From contig NZ_CBDCOT010000008.1 in assembly GCF_965219885.1 (NCBI RefSeq), positions 186,001 to 250,000 on the forward strand: a stretch of 64,000 nucleotides of DNA. Reading direction: 5' to 3'. The stretch is from Curvivirga sp965219885 (GTDB lineage Bacteria > Pseudomonadota > Alphaproteobacteria > UBA8366 > Aestuariispiraceae). The notes under the pieces are model-generated. The model searched no databases and had not been told where the DNA came from. It was given only the letters and a program-made list of their open reading frames with translations. Shown piece by piece: positions 53,674-62,801 of the stretch. The first letter of the stretch is position 1; every line of letters begins with the position of its first letter. A program made the position numbers and the translations under genes.

Positions 53674-55013
53674 TCTTCATCCATTCCTGGAACCATACCC
53701 AATATCTGGGCTAGTTCACCATAGCCTGTTTGCAAATCAGATCTTTCCTGACTTCTTTGACTTATGAAATTCTCAATATCAGGATAATAGTGTATAGCTT
53801 CATCAACTGCCGGATTGCTACCGGCTCGATAAGCGCCTAAACGAATCAATTCGGCCATATCTTCATAGGAAGAGAGGAACTCCTTGGCACGATTTACAAT
53901 TTCATTTTCTTCCGGGCTATTACATCCTGGCATACTTCGGGAAACACTTCGCAGAATGTTTACAGCTGGATATCTATTTCGATGTGCAATTTCTCGATCC
54001 AAAACAATATGCCCATCCAAAATGCCGCGTACTGCATCTGAAATCGGCTCATTATGGTCATCGCCTTCCACCAATACTGTAAACAACCCCGTAATACTTC
54101 CCGCGCCCGTACCTGGGCCAGCACGCTCCAGCAATCTTGGCAGTTCTGAAAAGACTGTTGGTGTATAACCTTTTGTTGCGGGCGGTTCCCCCACGCTCAA
54201 GCCAATTTCACGCTGTGCCATAGCAAAACGCGTTACAGAGTCCATCAAACAAAGAACATCTTGTCCTTGATCACGAAAATATTCGGCAACAGCCAATGTC
54301 ATATAGGCGGCCTCTCGTCGCATCAAGGCCGATTCGTCAGACGTCGCGACTACAACGACACTACGAGCAAGACCTTCTTCTCCAAGATCTTCTTGAATAA
54401 ACTCCTGTACCTCACGGCCACGCTCACCAATTAAGCCGATAACAATAATCGGTGCACTGGAATAGCGCGCTAACATAGACATCAGCATAGATTTGCCAAC
54501 ACCTGATCCCGCAAAAATCCCCATACGTTGTCCGCTACAACAAGTCGTAAATGTATTTAGAGCACGCACGCCAAGATCTATTTTTCCACCAAGGCGATTA
54601 CGCGTATGCGCCGGTGGTGGATTATTCCGGATCGTATACGGGTTATCGCCCTGCTTCAGCGGCCCAAGACCATCTACAGGATCCCCAAAAGCATTAATGA
54701 CACGCCCTAACCATGTCGGGTCTGGACGGATAAGTGGCTCAGAATCCATCATTTCTGCCCGTGCACCAAGCCCGATACCATCTAAGCCGCCATACGGCAT
54801 TGCAAGCGCAGCACCGGCACGAAAGCCGACAACCTCACAAGGAACTTTTCGCTTTCCTTTACCGATAAGGAAACATCGATCCCCGATTGAAAGCATGCTT
54901 TCAATGCCGCTAATTTCAATCAACATTCCCTGAATACCTGCAACCTTACCATAGATATGTTGCGGGTTAATTGTTTTTAGATCTGTTTCTAACTGCGATA
55001 GCAAACGGCTCAT
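53670..55013 (-). CDS. fliI: Flagellum-specific ATP synthase FliI
   Basis: Hexameric ATPase of the flagellar type III export apparatus, about 447 residues. Walker A is IFAGSGVGKSMLMSML and Walker B is VLCLMDSVTRFAMAQREI. GYTPTVFSELPRLLERAGPG and LDREIAHRNRYPAVNILRSVSR are FliI/F1-beta hallmarks. The ATG at 55013 (MSRLLSQLE) with AAGAG upstream is preferred; an ATG at 55028 adds five residues. Divergent from ctrA with a CtrA-box-like site between them. Confidence 0.95.
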   Translation of the reverse strand: MSRLLSQLETDLKTINPQHIYGKVAGIQGMLIEISGIESMLSIGDRCFLIGKGKRKVPCEVVGFRAGAALAMPYGGLDGIGLGARAEMMDSEPLIRPDPTWLGRVINAFGDPVDGLGPLKQGDNPYTIRNNPPPAHTRNRLGGKIDLGVRALNTFTTCCSGQRMGIFAGSGVGKSMLMSMLARYSSAPIIVIGLIGERGREVQEFIQEDLGEEGLARSVVVVATSDESALMRREAAYMTLAVAEYFRDQGQDVLCLMDSVTRFAMAQREIGLSVGEPPATKGYTPTVFSELPRLLERAGPGTGAGSITGLFTVLVEGDDHNEPISDAVRGILDGHIVLDREIAHRNRYPAVNILRSVSRSMPGCNSPEENEIVNRAKEFLSSYEDMAELIRLGAYRAGSNPAVDEAIHYYPDIENFISQRSQERSDLQTGYGELAQILGMVPGMDEE

Positions 55014-55099
55014 CGTTATACTCTTCATGTATTTATCTAGTGATTAATATAAATGACTCGCACTAAATTCGAAAGAGATGGAAGAAGATTAGTTTTCAT

Positions 55100-55114
55100 T
55101 TAATTTCCCGTTAA
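55100..55114. promoter_or_regulatory. CtrA-box-like site between fliI and ctrA
   Basis: TTAA, seven bases, TTAA (55100-55103 and 55111-55114) matches the CtrA full-site form TTAA-N7-TTAAC except for the final C. Further TTAAC repeats at about 55143-55158 have 6-bp spacing. Likely autoregulation of ctrA and/or control of fliI. Confidence 0.55.
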
Positions 55115-55200
55115 AAGATACATTGATATTTCATAGGGATTTGTTAACCTTTATTAACAAAAAAATAACAACACGAATAATGAAATAACGGGGGTGGAAA

Positions 55201-55884
55201 ATGCGTATCTTACTTATTGAAGATGATGCCACCACGGCACAAAGCATCCAGTTGTCATTGAAGTCAGAGAACTTCATTATTGATCTTGCACGTCTTGGCG
55301 AAGAAGGCCTAGAGATCGGCAAAATGTATGATTACGACCTTATTATCCTAGATATTATGTTACCGGATATTGATGGGTATGAAGTTCTGCGTCGTTTTAG
55401 AGATTCAAAGGTAGCAACACCTATCCTTATATTATCTGGCCTATCTGAAATGGATGATAAAATTAAAGGCTTAGGTATTGGCGCTGATGATTATCTCACC
55501 AAACCATTTGATAAACGTGAACTAATCGCCCGTATACAGGCAATCATTCGTCGCTCAAAAGGTCACTCTCATTCTATTGTTAAAGTTGGTGATCTCAGTA
55601 TTAATCTGGACACTCAACTGGTGTCAGTGAACGGTAAAAATGTACATTTAACTGGGAAAGAATATTCCATATTGGAACTTCTTGCGCTGCGCTTAGGATC
55701 AACTCTTACAAAAGAAGTTTTCCTGAACCATTTATATGGCGGCATGGATGAGCCAGAAGCCAAGATTATTGATGTATTCGTATGTAAATTGCGAAAGAAA
55801 ATTTCTAATGTTGCTGATGGAGCCAATTACATAGAAACCATATGGGGGCGAGGTTACGTTTTAAGAGACCCACATGCGGAATAG
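55201..55884 (+). CDS. ctrA: Cell-cycle/motility response regulator CtrA
   Basis: OmpR-type response regulator of 227 residues. The receiver starts MRILLIEDDATTAQSIQLSLKSE, with acceptor Asp51 (DLIILDIMLPDIDGYEVLRR) and Lys in ADDYLTKPFDK. The winged-helix domain has LTGKEYSILELLALRLGSTLTKEVFLNHLYGGMDEPE and KIIDVFVCKLRKKI, the near-invariant CtrA recognition region. It ends in AE rather than the AA degradation tail of Caulobacter CtrA. Outside Caulobacterales/Rhizobiales, CtrA mainly controls motility; its place beside flagellar and chemotaxis genes fits this. GGGTGG precedes the ATG. Confidence 0.96.
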   Translation: MRILLIEDDATTAQSIQLSLKSENFIIDLARLGEEGLEIGKMYDYDLIILDIMLPDIDGYEVLRRFRDSKVATPILILSGLSEMDDKIKGLGIGADDYLTKPFDKRELIARIQAIIRRSKGHSHSIVKVGDLSINLDTQLVSVNGKNVHLTGKEYSILELLALRLGSTLTKEVFLNHLYGGMDEPEAKIIDVFVCKLRKKISNVADGANYIETIWGRGYVLRDPHAE

Positions 55885-55887
55885 AAA

Positions 55888-55916
55888 AAAGCCCGGAACT
55901 AACTTCCGGACTTTTC
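55888..55916. terminator. Terminator between ctrA and cheR
   Basis: CCGGAA (55893-55898) pairs with TTCCGG (55904-55909), with an A-rich left and T-rich right flank. It lies between convergent genes and can act for both. Confidence 0.85.
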
Positions 55917-55935
55917 TTTTAAATCAAATCAGGTT

Positions 55936-56763
55936 TTAGATGCCAACGTCTCCATCGCCACGTTGATAGAGTCCACGGCGTCCGGTAACAGGCTTGAAAC
56001 TATCAGTAACTCCTAACACTGTTTCTGCCCCCCCTAAGAATAATGCACCATCTTTTGGCATCATCTTCGCAATATTGTCTAAAACCATTTTCTTAGTATC
56101 CTGATCGAAATAAATTAATACATTACGACAGAAAACAATATCAAATTCACCTAAAGCACGTGGATTTTCCATCAAGTTAAATGGACGGAACTGGATCATA
56201 GAACGAATACTTGAATCCAGTTGCCATTTATCTCCATTCTGTTTGAAATACTTAACCAGCAAGGTGATTGGCAAGCCTCGCTGAACTTCAAACTGTGTAT
56301 AAAGACCACTCTTCGCTTTATCCAACATTTCCACAGAAATATCAGTCGCCATGATTTCCACACGCCATCCTGATAACTTCGCTTGCATCTCTTTTAAGAT
56401 CATCGCTAAAGAATATGGCTCCTGTCCACCAGAACACGCAGCACACCAAATACGAATTCGACGAGATGATTGTCTTTTTTCCAATAAGTTTGGAATTAAA
56501 TGATCTCTGAACATATCAAATGGCCGCGTATCACGGAAGAACAGAGTCTCGTTAGTCGTCATCGCCTCAGTAATGTCGGAAATAACAGTTTCATCCCGCT
56601 TCACACGAACTACTTCACATAACTCTTCTAAGCCTTTTAAAGCATGCTTACGTGCGACCGGCATTAACCGAGTTTCAAGCAGATAAGATTTATCTTCACT
56701 CAAAACAAGACCTGAGCGTTTTTTCAACAGTGTGGAGAGTAATTCGAAATCCTGAACTCTCAT
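55936..56763 (-). CDS. cheR: Chemotaxis protein methyltransferase CheR
   Basis: SAM-dependent glutamate methyltransferase of 275 residues acting on chemoreceptors. It has an N-terminal helical domain, then TNETLFFRDTRPFDMFRDHL, the SAM motif IWCAACSGGQEPYSLAM, MATDISVEMLDKAKSGLY, and FDIVFCRNVLIYFD. Its ATG overlaps the cheB stop as ATGA. It is the last gene of cheA-cheY-cheB-cheR. Confidence 0.96.
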   Translation of the reverse strand: MRVQDFELLSTLLKKRSGLVLSEDKSYLLETRLMPVARKHALKGLEELCEVVRVKRDETVISDITEAMTTNETLFFRDTRPFDMFRDHLIPNLLEKRQSSRRIRIWCAACSGGQEPYSLAMILKEMQAKLSGWRVEIMATDISVEMLDKAKSGLYTQFEVQRGLPITLLVKYFKQNGDKWQLDSSIRSMIQFRPFNLMENPRALGEFDIVFCRNVLIYFDQDTKKMVLDNIAKMMPKDGALFLGGAETVLGVTDSFKPVTGRRGLYQRGDGDVGI

Positions 56764-58103
56764 ACCAATCCTCCTGTAGCATATGATCTGATCTTTGGTC
56801 CAACTTCGTCAACAGGTAGAATAAAGGAACACAAACCTGCAGTGGCAACTGCACCAGGCATTCCCCAGACAACACTCGTTTCCTCATCTTGTGCGATGAC
56901 CTGACCTCCGGCATTCACAACGTGCTCACACCCTTTTTTTCCGTCCGATCCCATACCAGTTAAAATAACTGTTAAGACATTTGCACCATAGACTTCAACA
57001 ACGGAACGTAACATCGGATCAACAGCAGGACGGCAGAAATTTTCTTGAGGGCCATGATCCTTATGTAATGTTTTCTTTAAACCATTACTTTTCACGAGCA
57101 TATGATAATCACCAGCCGCAATATAAATATGGCCCGGCAAAATCTCTTCACCATCTTCCGCCTCTTTCGTAGGACGGCCACTCGCTTTAGCAACATGCTC
57201 TGCAAGTATTGTTGTGAATGTCGGTGGCATATGTTGCGTAATTAAAATTGGCTGTTTCACATCAGGGCCAATATTTGACAAAACTTTAAATAATGCCTGC
57301 GGCCCTCCAGTTGAACTACCTATTGTAATAATATCAGGTTTCATTCGTTTCGCTTGGCGTAAACTTGCCGGCGTAGAATATAAGCTCTTGGATTCAGACT
57401 TCTGACTTTTTGTTGCTTCTGCGCGAAGACTGGAAGAAGGTCGCGCTGTTGGCGAAGGTGCATCTGAAGTTTGACGTGCAGTGAAAGGACGACGAGTATT
57501 GCTTTCACTCGCAGCTTTAAATGCATTTACAGATGTTAATTTTTCTTGTCGCGCATATGCACTTGTTCCACGTGCACCTGTAGGCACAGCACCACTACGT
57601 TCCCGTATGGCGCGACGACGTTGCCCTGTTTTTCCAAGTGCCCGTACTTTTCCTATAATTTCACGCTTAAAATCTTCTTTACCGCCAATCTCCGTGTTAG
57701 AAGTTGGCTTTGGCACATAATCAGCTGCACCTAAAGATAATGCCTTCAGTGAAACTTCCGCATTACGACGAGTTAACGTCGATGCCATAAGAACCTGCAC
57801 GCCCGGCATTTTCTCAATAATTTTGGGTAAAGCAGTTAACCCATCCATGCGAGGCATCTCGATATCAAGAACAACGACATCGACAGGATGACGATCTAAC
57901 GCTTGTAAAGCACGTTCCCCATCCCCAACAGAAGCGACGATTTCAATATCCCCCTCTGCTTCTAGAAAACGCGTGATCAGACCTCTAATAACAAGCGCAT
58001 CATCAACAACCATTACCTTAATAGGTGTATTTGAAGATTCTGACGACGCATTTGTATTCATAGAAGATTGCCTACCATTATTTGTAGGATGTAGATTATT
58101 CAT
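56760..58103 (-). CDS. cheB: Chemotaxis response regulator/protein-glutamate methylesterase CheB
   Basis: A 447-residue CheB. The receiver domain lies at about residues 27-145 with acceptor Asp80 (VVVLDIEMPRMDG). A long Ser/Ala/Arg-rich linker follows at about 165-250, longer than usual. The methylesterase domain has the Ser motif ITIGSSTGGPQALF, His in ITQHMPPTF and Asp in LTGMGSDGKKG. It demethylates and deamidates receptors after phosphorylation by CheA. The N-terminal ~25 residues are low-complexity; a start at the internal ATG (residue 15) is possible. Confidence 0.95.
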   Translation of the reverse strand: MNNLHPTNNGRQSSMNTNASSESSNTPIKVMVVDDALVIRGLITRFLEAEGDIEIVASVGDGERALQALDRHPVDVVVLDIEMPRMDGLTALPKIIEKMPGVQVLMASTLTRRNAEVSLKALSLGAADYVPKPTSNTEIGGKEDFKREIIGKVRALGKTGQRRRAIRERSGAVPTGARGTSAYARQEKLTSVNAFKAASESNTRRPFTARQTSDAPSPTARPSSSLRAEATKSQKSESKSLYSTPASLRQAKRMKPDIITIGSSTGGPQALFKVLSNIGPDVKQPILITQHMPPTFTTILAEHVAKASGRPTKEAEDGEEILPGHIYIAAGDYHMLVKSNGLKKTLHKDHGPQENFCRPAVDPMLRSVVEVYGANVLTVILTGMGSDGKKGCEHVVNAGGQVIAQDEETSVVWGMPGAVATAGLCSFILPVDEVGPKIRSYATGGLV

Positions 58104-58123
58104 CCTGCTCTAACTCTCGAAAC

Positions 58124-58489
58124 TTAAATCAAACCGACTTGAGTGAACTTGCTCTGGATAATTTCACTGTCAAATGGCTTCATAATATATTCATTTGCAC
58201 CTGCTGCGACAGCTTCTTGAATATGATCCATATCGTTTTCAGTCGTACAGAATACCACAATCACATCTTGTCCCGTTGGTAATTTCCGCATTTCCAACAT
58301 GAATTCTAAGCCATTCATATTAGGCATATTCCAATCAAGCAACACACATTCTGGCATGCTATCTTTACATGCATTCAACGCTTGTTGACCGTCTTCAGCT
58401 TCAACTACATTGAAATTGAGTTCTTCAAGAATTTTCCGCGCAACCATACGGATAACACGAGAATCATCCACCACTAGGCAGGTTTTCAT
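58124..58489 (-). CDS. cheY: CheY-like single-domain response regulator
   Basis: A 121-residue stand-alone receiver. It has the acid pair VVDDSRVIR, acceptor Asp in CVLLDWNMPNMNGLEFM, Thr in FCTTENDMDHI and Lys in EYIMKPFD. It probably signals from CheA to the flagellar switch. The ATG at 58489 has GGAG 8 nt upstream and is chosen over 58504. It lies between cheA and cheB; a 13-bp stem precedes it. Confidence 0.93.
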   Translation of the reverse strand: MKTCLVVDDSRVIRMVARKILEELNFNVVEAEDGQQALNACKDSMPECVLLDWNMPNMNGLEFMLEMRKLPTGQDVIVVFCTTENDMDHIQEAVAAGANEYIMKPFDSEIIQSKFTQVGLI

Positions 58490-58536
58490 TGTTCGATTCT
58501 CCAAAAATTAGACAAACAAGGGTTCTTTTTTTATTT

Positions 58537-58580
58537 TTGAATTCCTCTAAAAAGAGTAACTCTTCAATAGAGGAATTCAA
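58537..58580. repeat. 13-bp intercistronic inverted repeat between cheA and cheY
   Basis: TTGAATTCCTCTA (58537-58549) pairs perfectly with 58568-58580; a nested AAGAG/CTCTT stem lies in the loop. On the minus strand the outer stem is followed by A's, not T's, so a transcript-stability or processing element is more likely than a terminator. Confidence 0.65.
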
Positions 58581-58604
58581 ACACTTATTTCTTCAAAACA
58601 TCGA

Positions 58605-61397
58605 TTAATTTGCAGCGCTCAGTGTTTCTGCTAAAGCTTGCAACAAACCATCGCGGTCATGTTTAGCAACATAATCAGTAAAACCAACTTCACGTCCGTG
58701 TTCCAGATCCCCAGGAGATGTATGCGATGTCATTGCAATGACCGGTGTCGCAGACCAACGGCTTTCTTGACGAAGCGTGCTACAGAATTCGAATCCATTT
58801 GTACCAGGCATTTCAATATCACTAACGATTACATCAAAATTTGCGCCAGATTCACACATATGCAAGGCATCATCTGCACTTTCTGCAGTTGTCACATCGT
58901 AACCGGCAACGGATAGAATAGGAGATAATAAATTACGGAAGAAAGCACTGTCGTCGACCAATAATACTCGACGTTTACTTGCCTCAACACCTAACGCTTC
59001 TGTTTCCGCACCGAACCAATCACTAAAGGCCTGTGTTAGATAATACCCCGTATCAATAACCTCACTTGCTTGGCCATTAATAATCGCACTGCCCACCATG
59101 CCTTCTTTTTCGGCACTCAATTCAACATTCAGACGATCTTCAACAATATCAAGAATCTCATCAACAACCAATCCCATAGAACGTTCACGATCGGAGAATA
59201 CCAATGTCGGCTTCTTACCTGTCGTTGGCATCTCATAGTCACGTGAAATAGGTACTAACGGCATTAAATTACCGCGATATTGAACAAGAGCCTGTCCATT
59301 TGTAAATTCAACTTTATCAAAATCAATTTCTTCTAATCGAGCAATCAATGCGAGAGGCACAGCCTTTGGTGACTCAGAGCCCGCACGGAATACCAAGAGA
59401 GCAACACGATCATCTGCACCAGCACCACGCAACGCTTGAGCCTCCTCTGCAGCCATAGTATCAGCAGCAACAGCAGCAACATCACCTAGTTCTTTTGCGA
59501 TGCCATTAAGATCCAAGATCATAATTACACTACCATCCCCAAGGATTGTATTACCTGAGAATGTCTCAATATGGCGTAAAATAGAGGAAACAGGTTTCAC
59601 CACGATTTCTTCAGCATCATAAATTTTATCAACAATGATACCAAAAGAATTTGTACCTACTTGAGCAATAACAATCACTTGTTCACGTTGATCTAGCTGA
59701 TCAAGGTTAGATTCTTCCATATTCAATAACTTACGTAAACTCACCAATGGTAAGAGCACATCACGAATACGAAGAACAGGCGTCCCATGAATATTTTCAA
59801 TCGTATGCTCGGAGTTATCCCCAGAACGTACCAACTCAACAACACTGATTTGCGGGATCGCAAACTTCTCGTTTTCACATTCAACGATCAATGCAGAAAC
59901 AATCGCCAATGTCAGCGGAATTTTAATGGCAAAAGTACTACCTTTACCTTCTTCTGATTTCAACTCGACATTACCGCCAATTTTATCAATGTTGGTTTTC
60001 ACAACATCCATACCGACGCCACGACCAGAAACGGAAGTCACTTGTTGTGCCGTTGAGAAACCAGCGTTAAATACAAACTGATGAATTTGATGTTCAGTCA
60101 TCGCATCTAATTCAGATTCAGTTGCCAAGCCATTTTCAATACATTTTTGACGAATACGCGCTGTATTCAAGCCCTTACCATCATCGCGGATTTCAATGAT
60201 AATATGTCCACCTTCATGGAACGCATTCAGGGTAATAGTACCAGTCTCAGGCTTGCCTACGGCCACACGATCTTCGGGACCCTCAATACCATGATCCGCA
60301 GAATTACGAACCATATGTGTCAATGGATCTTTAATAATATCAAGAACTTGTCTATCAAGTTCTGTTTCTGCACCGATCATTTGCAGATCAATTTTCTTTT
60401 CCAATTCAATAGATAAATCACGAACAATACGTGGCAGTTTTGCCCATGCATTCCCAATCGGTTGCATACGTGTCTTCATCACACCTTCTTGCAATTCCGA
60501 AGTCACATGACTTAATCGCTGAAGTGGTGCATTGAACTCACTATCACCAGCACTACGCAAAATTTGAAGTAATTGGTTTCGTGTCAATACAAGCTCAGAA
60601 ACCATTGTCATCAAGTTTTCTAGCAGATCAACATTCACGCGGATAGTTTGTACAACACCAGAACTTTCTTTCTTTTCCGCTGCCATGGTTGTTTTTGCTT
60701 CAGGCGCTTTTGCGGGTGCTGTTTCCTTAGCCGGCGCAGGTACTGAAGGCGCTGCAGGAGCATCATCCCCAGCAGCCGCATCGGCAGCTTTCTTAGCGGC
60801 CATTGGATCACCTGGACCATTGTAAGGTGTGGCATCGAATAAAGCTTGAAGTTCATCATTATCGTCTGCTGCTGGCGCATCCATATCCATCAAAGCATCC
60901 AAAGCAGCACTGCCACTACCAGAAGTTTCTTTTTCAGCAGATACATCCTCAGCAGGCGTCTCTTCAACAACAGCTTCAACCGCCTCAACAGCAGGCGCCG
61001 TGCCCTCACCTGGAACTTCACCTGTATCAGCTAAATGATTCAAACGTCCAATAAGATCAGAATCATCGCCTTCAGGTTCTACTTCAGTTTCCTCAAGAGT
61101 TTTCAATATTTCTTTAATACGATCAAGAGATTCGAGAATCAATGTCACAGCGCCTGCTGTCACCGTTAAACTACCGTCTCGGAAATGGCCTAAAACATTC
61201 TCAGATGCATGTGCTACTGATTCCAATCGAGGCAATCCAAGAAAACCACATGTACCTTTAATCGTATGTACCAAGCGGAAGATATTACCTAAGATCGCTT
61301 CGTCGTTTGGATCTTGCTCAAATTTAACAAGCTCTAAATCGAGCGTGTCCATACTTTCTGCAGTTTCTGTCAGAAATTCACTAAGCAGATCATCCAT
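58605..61397 (-). CDS. cheA: Hybrid chemotaxis histidine kinase CheA with two CheW-like modules and a receiver
   Basis: A 930-residue kinase. Hpt spans residues 1-105 with His44 in RLVHTIKGTCGFLG. An Ala/Pro/Glu-rich linker covers about 125-245. The dimerisation helices lie at 250-310. The ATPase domain spans about 345-495, with HMVRNSADHGIE, DDGKG and GRGVGMD. The first CheW-like domain lies at 497-635, a second at about 663-795 (MGLVVDEILDIVED). A C-terminal receiver lies at 809-928 with Asp860 in VIVSDIEMPGTNGFE. No P2 domain is obvious. No separate cheW gene lies in the cluster, so the second module may replace it. GAGGAAT precedes the ATG. Confidence 0.95.
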   Translation of the reverse strand: MDDLLSEFLTETAESMDTLDLELVKFEQDPNDEAILGNIFRLVHTIKGTCGFLGLPRLESVAHASENVLGHFRDGSLTVTAGAVTLILESLDRIKEILKTLEETEVEPEGDDSDLIGRLNHLADTGEVPGEGTAPAVEAVEAVVEETPAEDVSAEKETSGSGSAALDALMDMDAPAADDNDELQALFDATPYNGPGDPMAAKKAADAAAGDDAPAAPSVPAPAKETAPAKAPEAKTTMAAEKKESSGVVQTIRVNVDLLENLMTMVSELVLTRNQLLQILRSAGDSEFNAPLQRLSHVTSELQEGVMKTRMQPIGNAWAKLPRIVRDLSIELEKKIDLQMIGAETELDRQVLDIIKDPLTHMVRNSADHGIEGPEDRVAVGKPETGTITLNAFHEGGHIIIEIRDDGKGLNTARIRQKCIENGLATESELDAMTEHQIHQFVFNAGFSTAQQVTSVSGRGVGMDVVKTNIDKIGGNVELKSEEGKGSTFAIKIPLTLAIVSALIVECENEKFAIPQISVVELVRSGDNSEHTIENIHGTPVLRIRDVLLPLVSLRKLLNMEESNLDQLDQREQVIVIAQVGTNSFGIIVDKIYDAEEIVVKPVSSILRHIETFSGNTILGDGSVIMILDLNGIAKELGDVAAVAADTMAAEEAQALRGAGADDRVALLVFRAGSESPKAVPLALIARLEEIDFDKVEFTNGQALVQYRGNLMPLVPISRDYEMPTTGKKPTLVFSDRERSMGLVVDEILDIVEDRLNVELSAEKEGMVGSAIINGQASEVIDTGYYLTQAFSDWFGAETEALGVEASKRRVLLVDDSAFFRNLLSPILSVAGYDVTTAESADDALHMCESGANFDVIVSDIEMPGTNGFEFCSTLRQESRWSATPVIAMTSHTSPGDLEHGREVGFTDYVAKHDRDGLLQALAETLSAAN

Positions 61398-61494
61398 GAT
61401 AATTCCTCACCCTTGTTATCTTTTAGTCAGAACGTCACGTTAAAATAAGTACTCACAAAACACGACGTTTCTTAGGACAAACATTTTACGTAAC

Positions 61495-61509
61495 TTAAGT
61501 TCAAATTAC
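61495..61509. promoter_or_regulatory. CtrA-box-like site upstream of cheA
   Basis: TTAA at 61495-61498, a 7-bp spacer and TTAC at 61506-61509 match the CtrA form TTAA-N7-TTAA with one change. It lies about 100 bp upstream of cheA. The 243-bp gap between cheA and chpT otherwise shows only A/T-rich DNA. Confidence 0.35.
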
Positions 61510-61640
61510 GTTATATGCATTAAAGTCTGCAATTGCTTTTTTTTCAACTAAATATCATCAAAAAAATAAAAAAAGAGTCTTCTTCATTAGTTATTTAACC
61601 AAAATACTAATACCTAATCTTTTCAATTCACCATATCTCC

Positions 61641-62276
61641 TTAGCTCTTTTGGATACAAAAAAGGATCTGCGGAGTCTTCTCAGCCATACCAACCGATTG
61701 TGAAATCTTCATCCCTAATTGCGCCGCTAATTGACATGTTAAAAATTCATGAACATTTTTTGCGCTAAGATCGTCAATAGCCTTTTCTCCAGACGAAATA
61801 CTAACAAACTCACCGTTTTCTTTTACGCCATCCCCTACTCCAGATATCACGATCTGATCATCATCCAAGCTCACATTAATATCACCTGCCAATCCAATAG
61901 ATTGTCTGGCCAGTAAAATTACATTTAAAATTAACCGTCCTTCCCCTGCCGATAAATCCGGTGCTATTGGCGCCATCTGCCAAGTTAAAGAAACATCGGG
62001 ATCAGCATCGTAAAAACGAAACGCTAACGATCTTAGCTCCGCAATATTGTCTATTGCATTTCCCGCAAAACCATAAGCGACGCGATAAAACTTCAATCTA
62101 GAAGTTAACTGGACCGAACTATTTGAAAGTAATGAAACGACTTCTGTATCAGCTATTTGCTCGGAATGTTCCTCTAGATACTCTATACCATTCCCTATCG
62201 CACCCGCGGCTCCCACTAATTCGTGACAAAGTCTTGAAATCAACAGTTCAGAAAATCGTAAATTTATTCTATCCAT
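61641..62276 (-). CDS. chpT: ChpT-like histidine phosphotransferase
   Basis: A 211-residue protein of the HPTransfase (ChpT) family. The phospho-acceptor helix is ELLISRLCHELVGAAGAIGNGIEYLEE with His18, followed by a degenerate ATPase-like C-terminal domain (LQRLILNVILLARQS-like region near residue 115-125). In Caulobacter, ChpT passes phosphate from CckA to CtrA and CpdR. Here it sits directly upstream of cheA and a few kilobases from ctrA. GGGGGAG precedes the ATG. Confidence 0.88.
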   Translation of the reverse strand: MDRINLRFSELLISRLCHELVGAAGAIGNGIEYLEEHSEQIADTEVVSLLSNSSVQLTSRLKFYRVAYGFAGNAIDNIAELRSLAFRFYDADPDVSLTWQMAPIAPDLSAGEGRLILNVILLARQSIGLAGDINVSLDDDQIVISGVGDGVKENGEFVSISSGEKAIDDLSAKNVHEFLTCQLAAQLGMKISQSVGMAEKTPQILFCIQKS

Positions 62277-62425
62277 AAGAAATCTCCCCCATTTTGATTA
62301 AACATCCCTATACCAGAAAGATTGCTTCCTCCTTAAAGAATATGTATAGCAAGCATAGCAAATTTCTTTAATGATGTAATGCATTACTGTCATGACGAAA
62401 TTGAATTTTGACAAGGAACATTGTT

Positions 62426-62626
62426 ATGAATCTACAGGTCTCGTCTTATATTCCACGCTTAGGTGAATATGTTACTCTCTTGGGCGCAAACGAATGGGGA
62501 ATTGGGCAAGTCCAATCTGTTGTAGGATTAAAAATTACAATAAATTTTGAGCATGCTGGTAAGCGTGTTATTGATTTGGCTAATGCACAACTCGTCGCGG
62601 CAGACATAGACAATGACGTTCACTGA
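62426..62626 (+). CDS. DUF3553 domain protein
   Basis: A 66-residue protein: YIPRLGEYVTLLGANEWGIGQVQSVVGLKITINFEHAGKRVID. This is a compact beta-barrel pattern like DUF3553, related to the small domain seen at helicase C-termini. The ATG at 62426 has AAGGA upstream and is preferred to a TTG at 62408. Function unknown. Divergent from chpT. Confidence 0.75.
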   Translation: MNLQVSSYIPRLGEYVTLLGANEWGIGQVQSVVGLKITINFEHAGKRVIDLANAQLVAADIDNDVH

Positions 62627-62736
62627 CAAGATACAACTTCACGACACCCTTTATAAGTAGCACAATCCATTGTTATATCTGCAAAAACCATCTTGGAAAT
62701 TAATTACAGATATATACATCAAACATTATCATAATA

Positions 62737-62758
62737 ATGCCAAGTTTTATTTTGGCAT
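62737..62758. promoter_or_regulatory. Inverted repeat upstream of the formate dehydrogenase beta gene
   Basis: ATGCCAA (62737-62743) and TTGGCAT (62752-62758) form a 7-bp inverted repeat with an 8-nt spacer, about 45 bp before the ATG. It could be an operator or a leader hairpin. Confidence 0.35.
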
Positions 62759-62801
62759 ATGCAGGATCAGATACACCTTAATTTGAGGGAGCAAATCAAT
62801 T

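Noticed and set aside
61560..61640. A/T-rich run after chpT as a terminator
   Set aside because: A T run exists on the minus strand, but only a 4-bp stem can be drawn before it.
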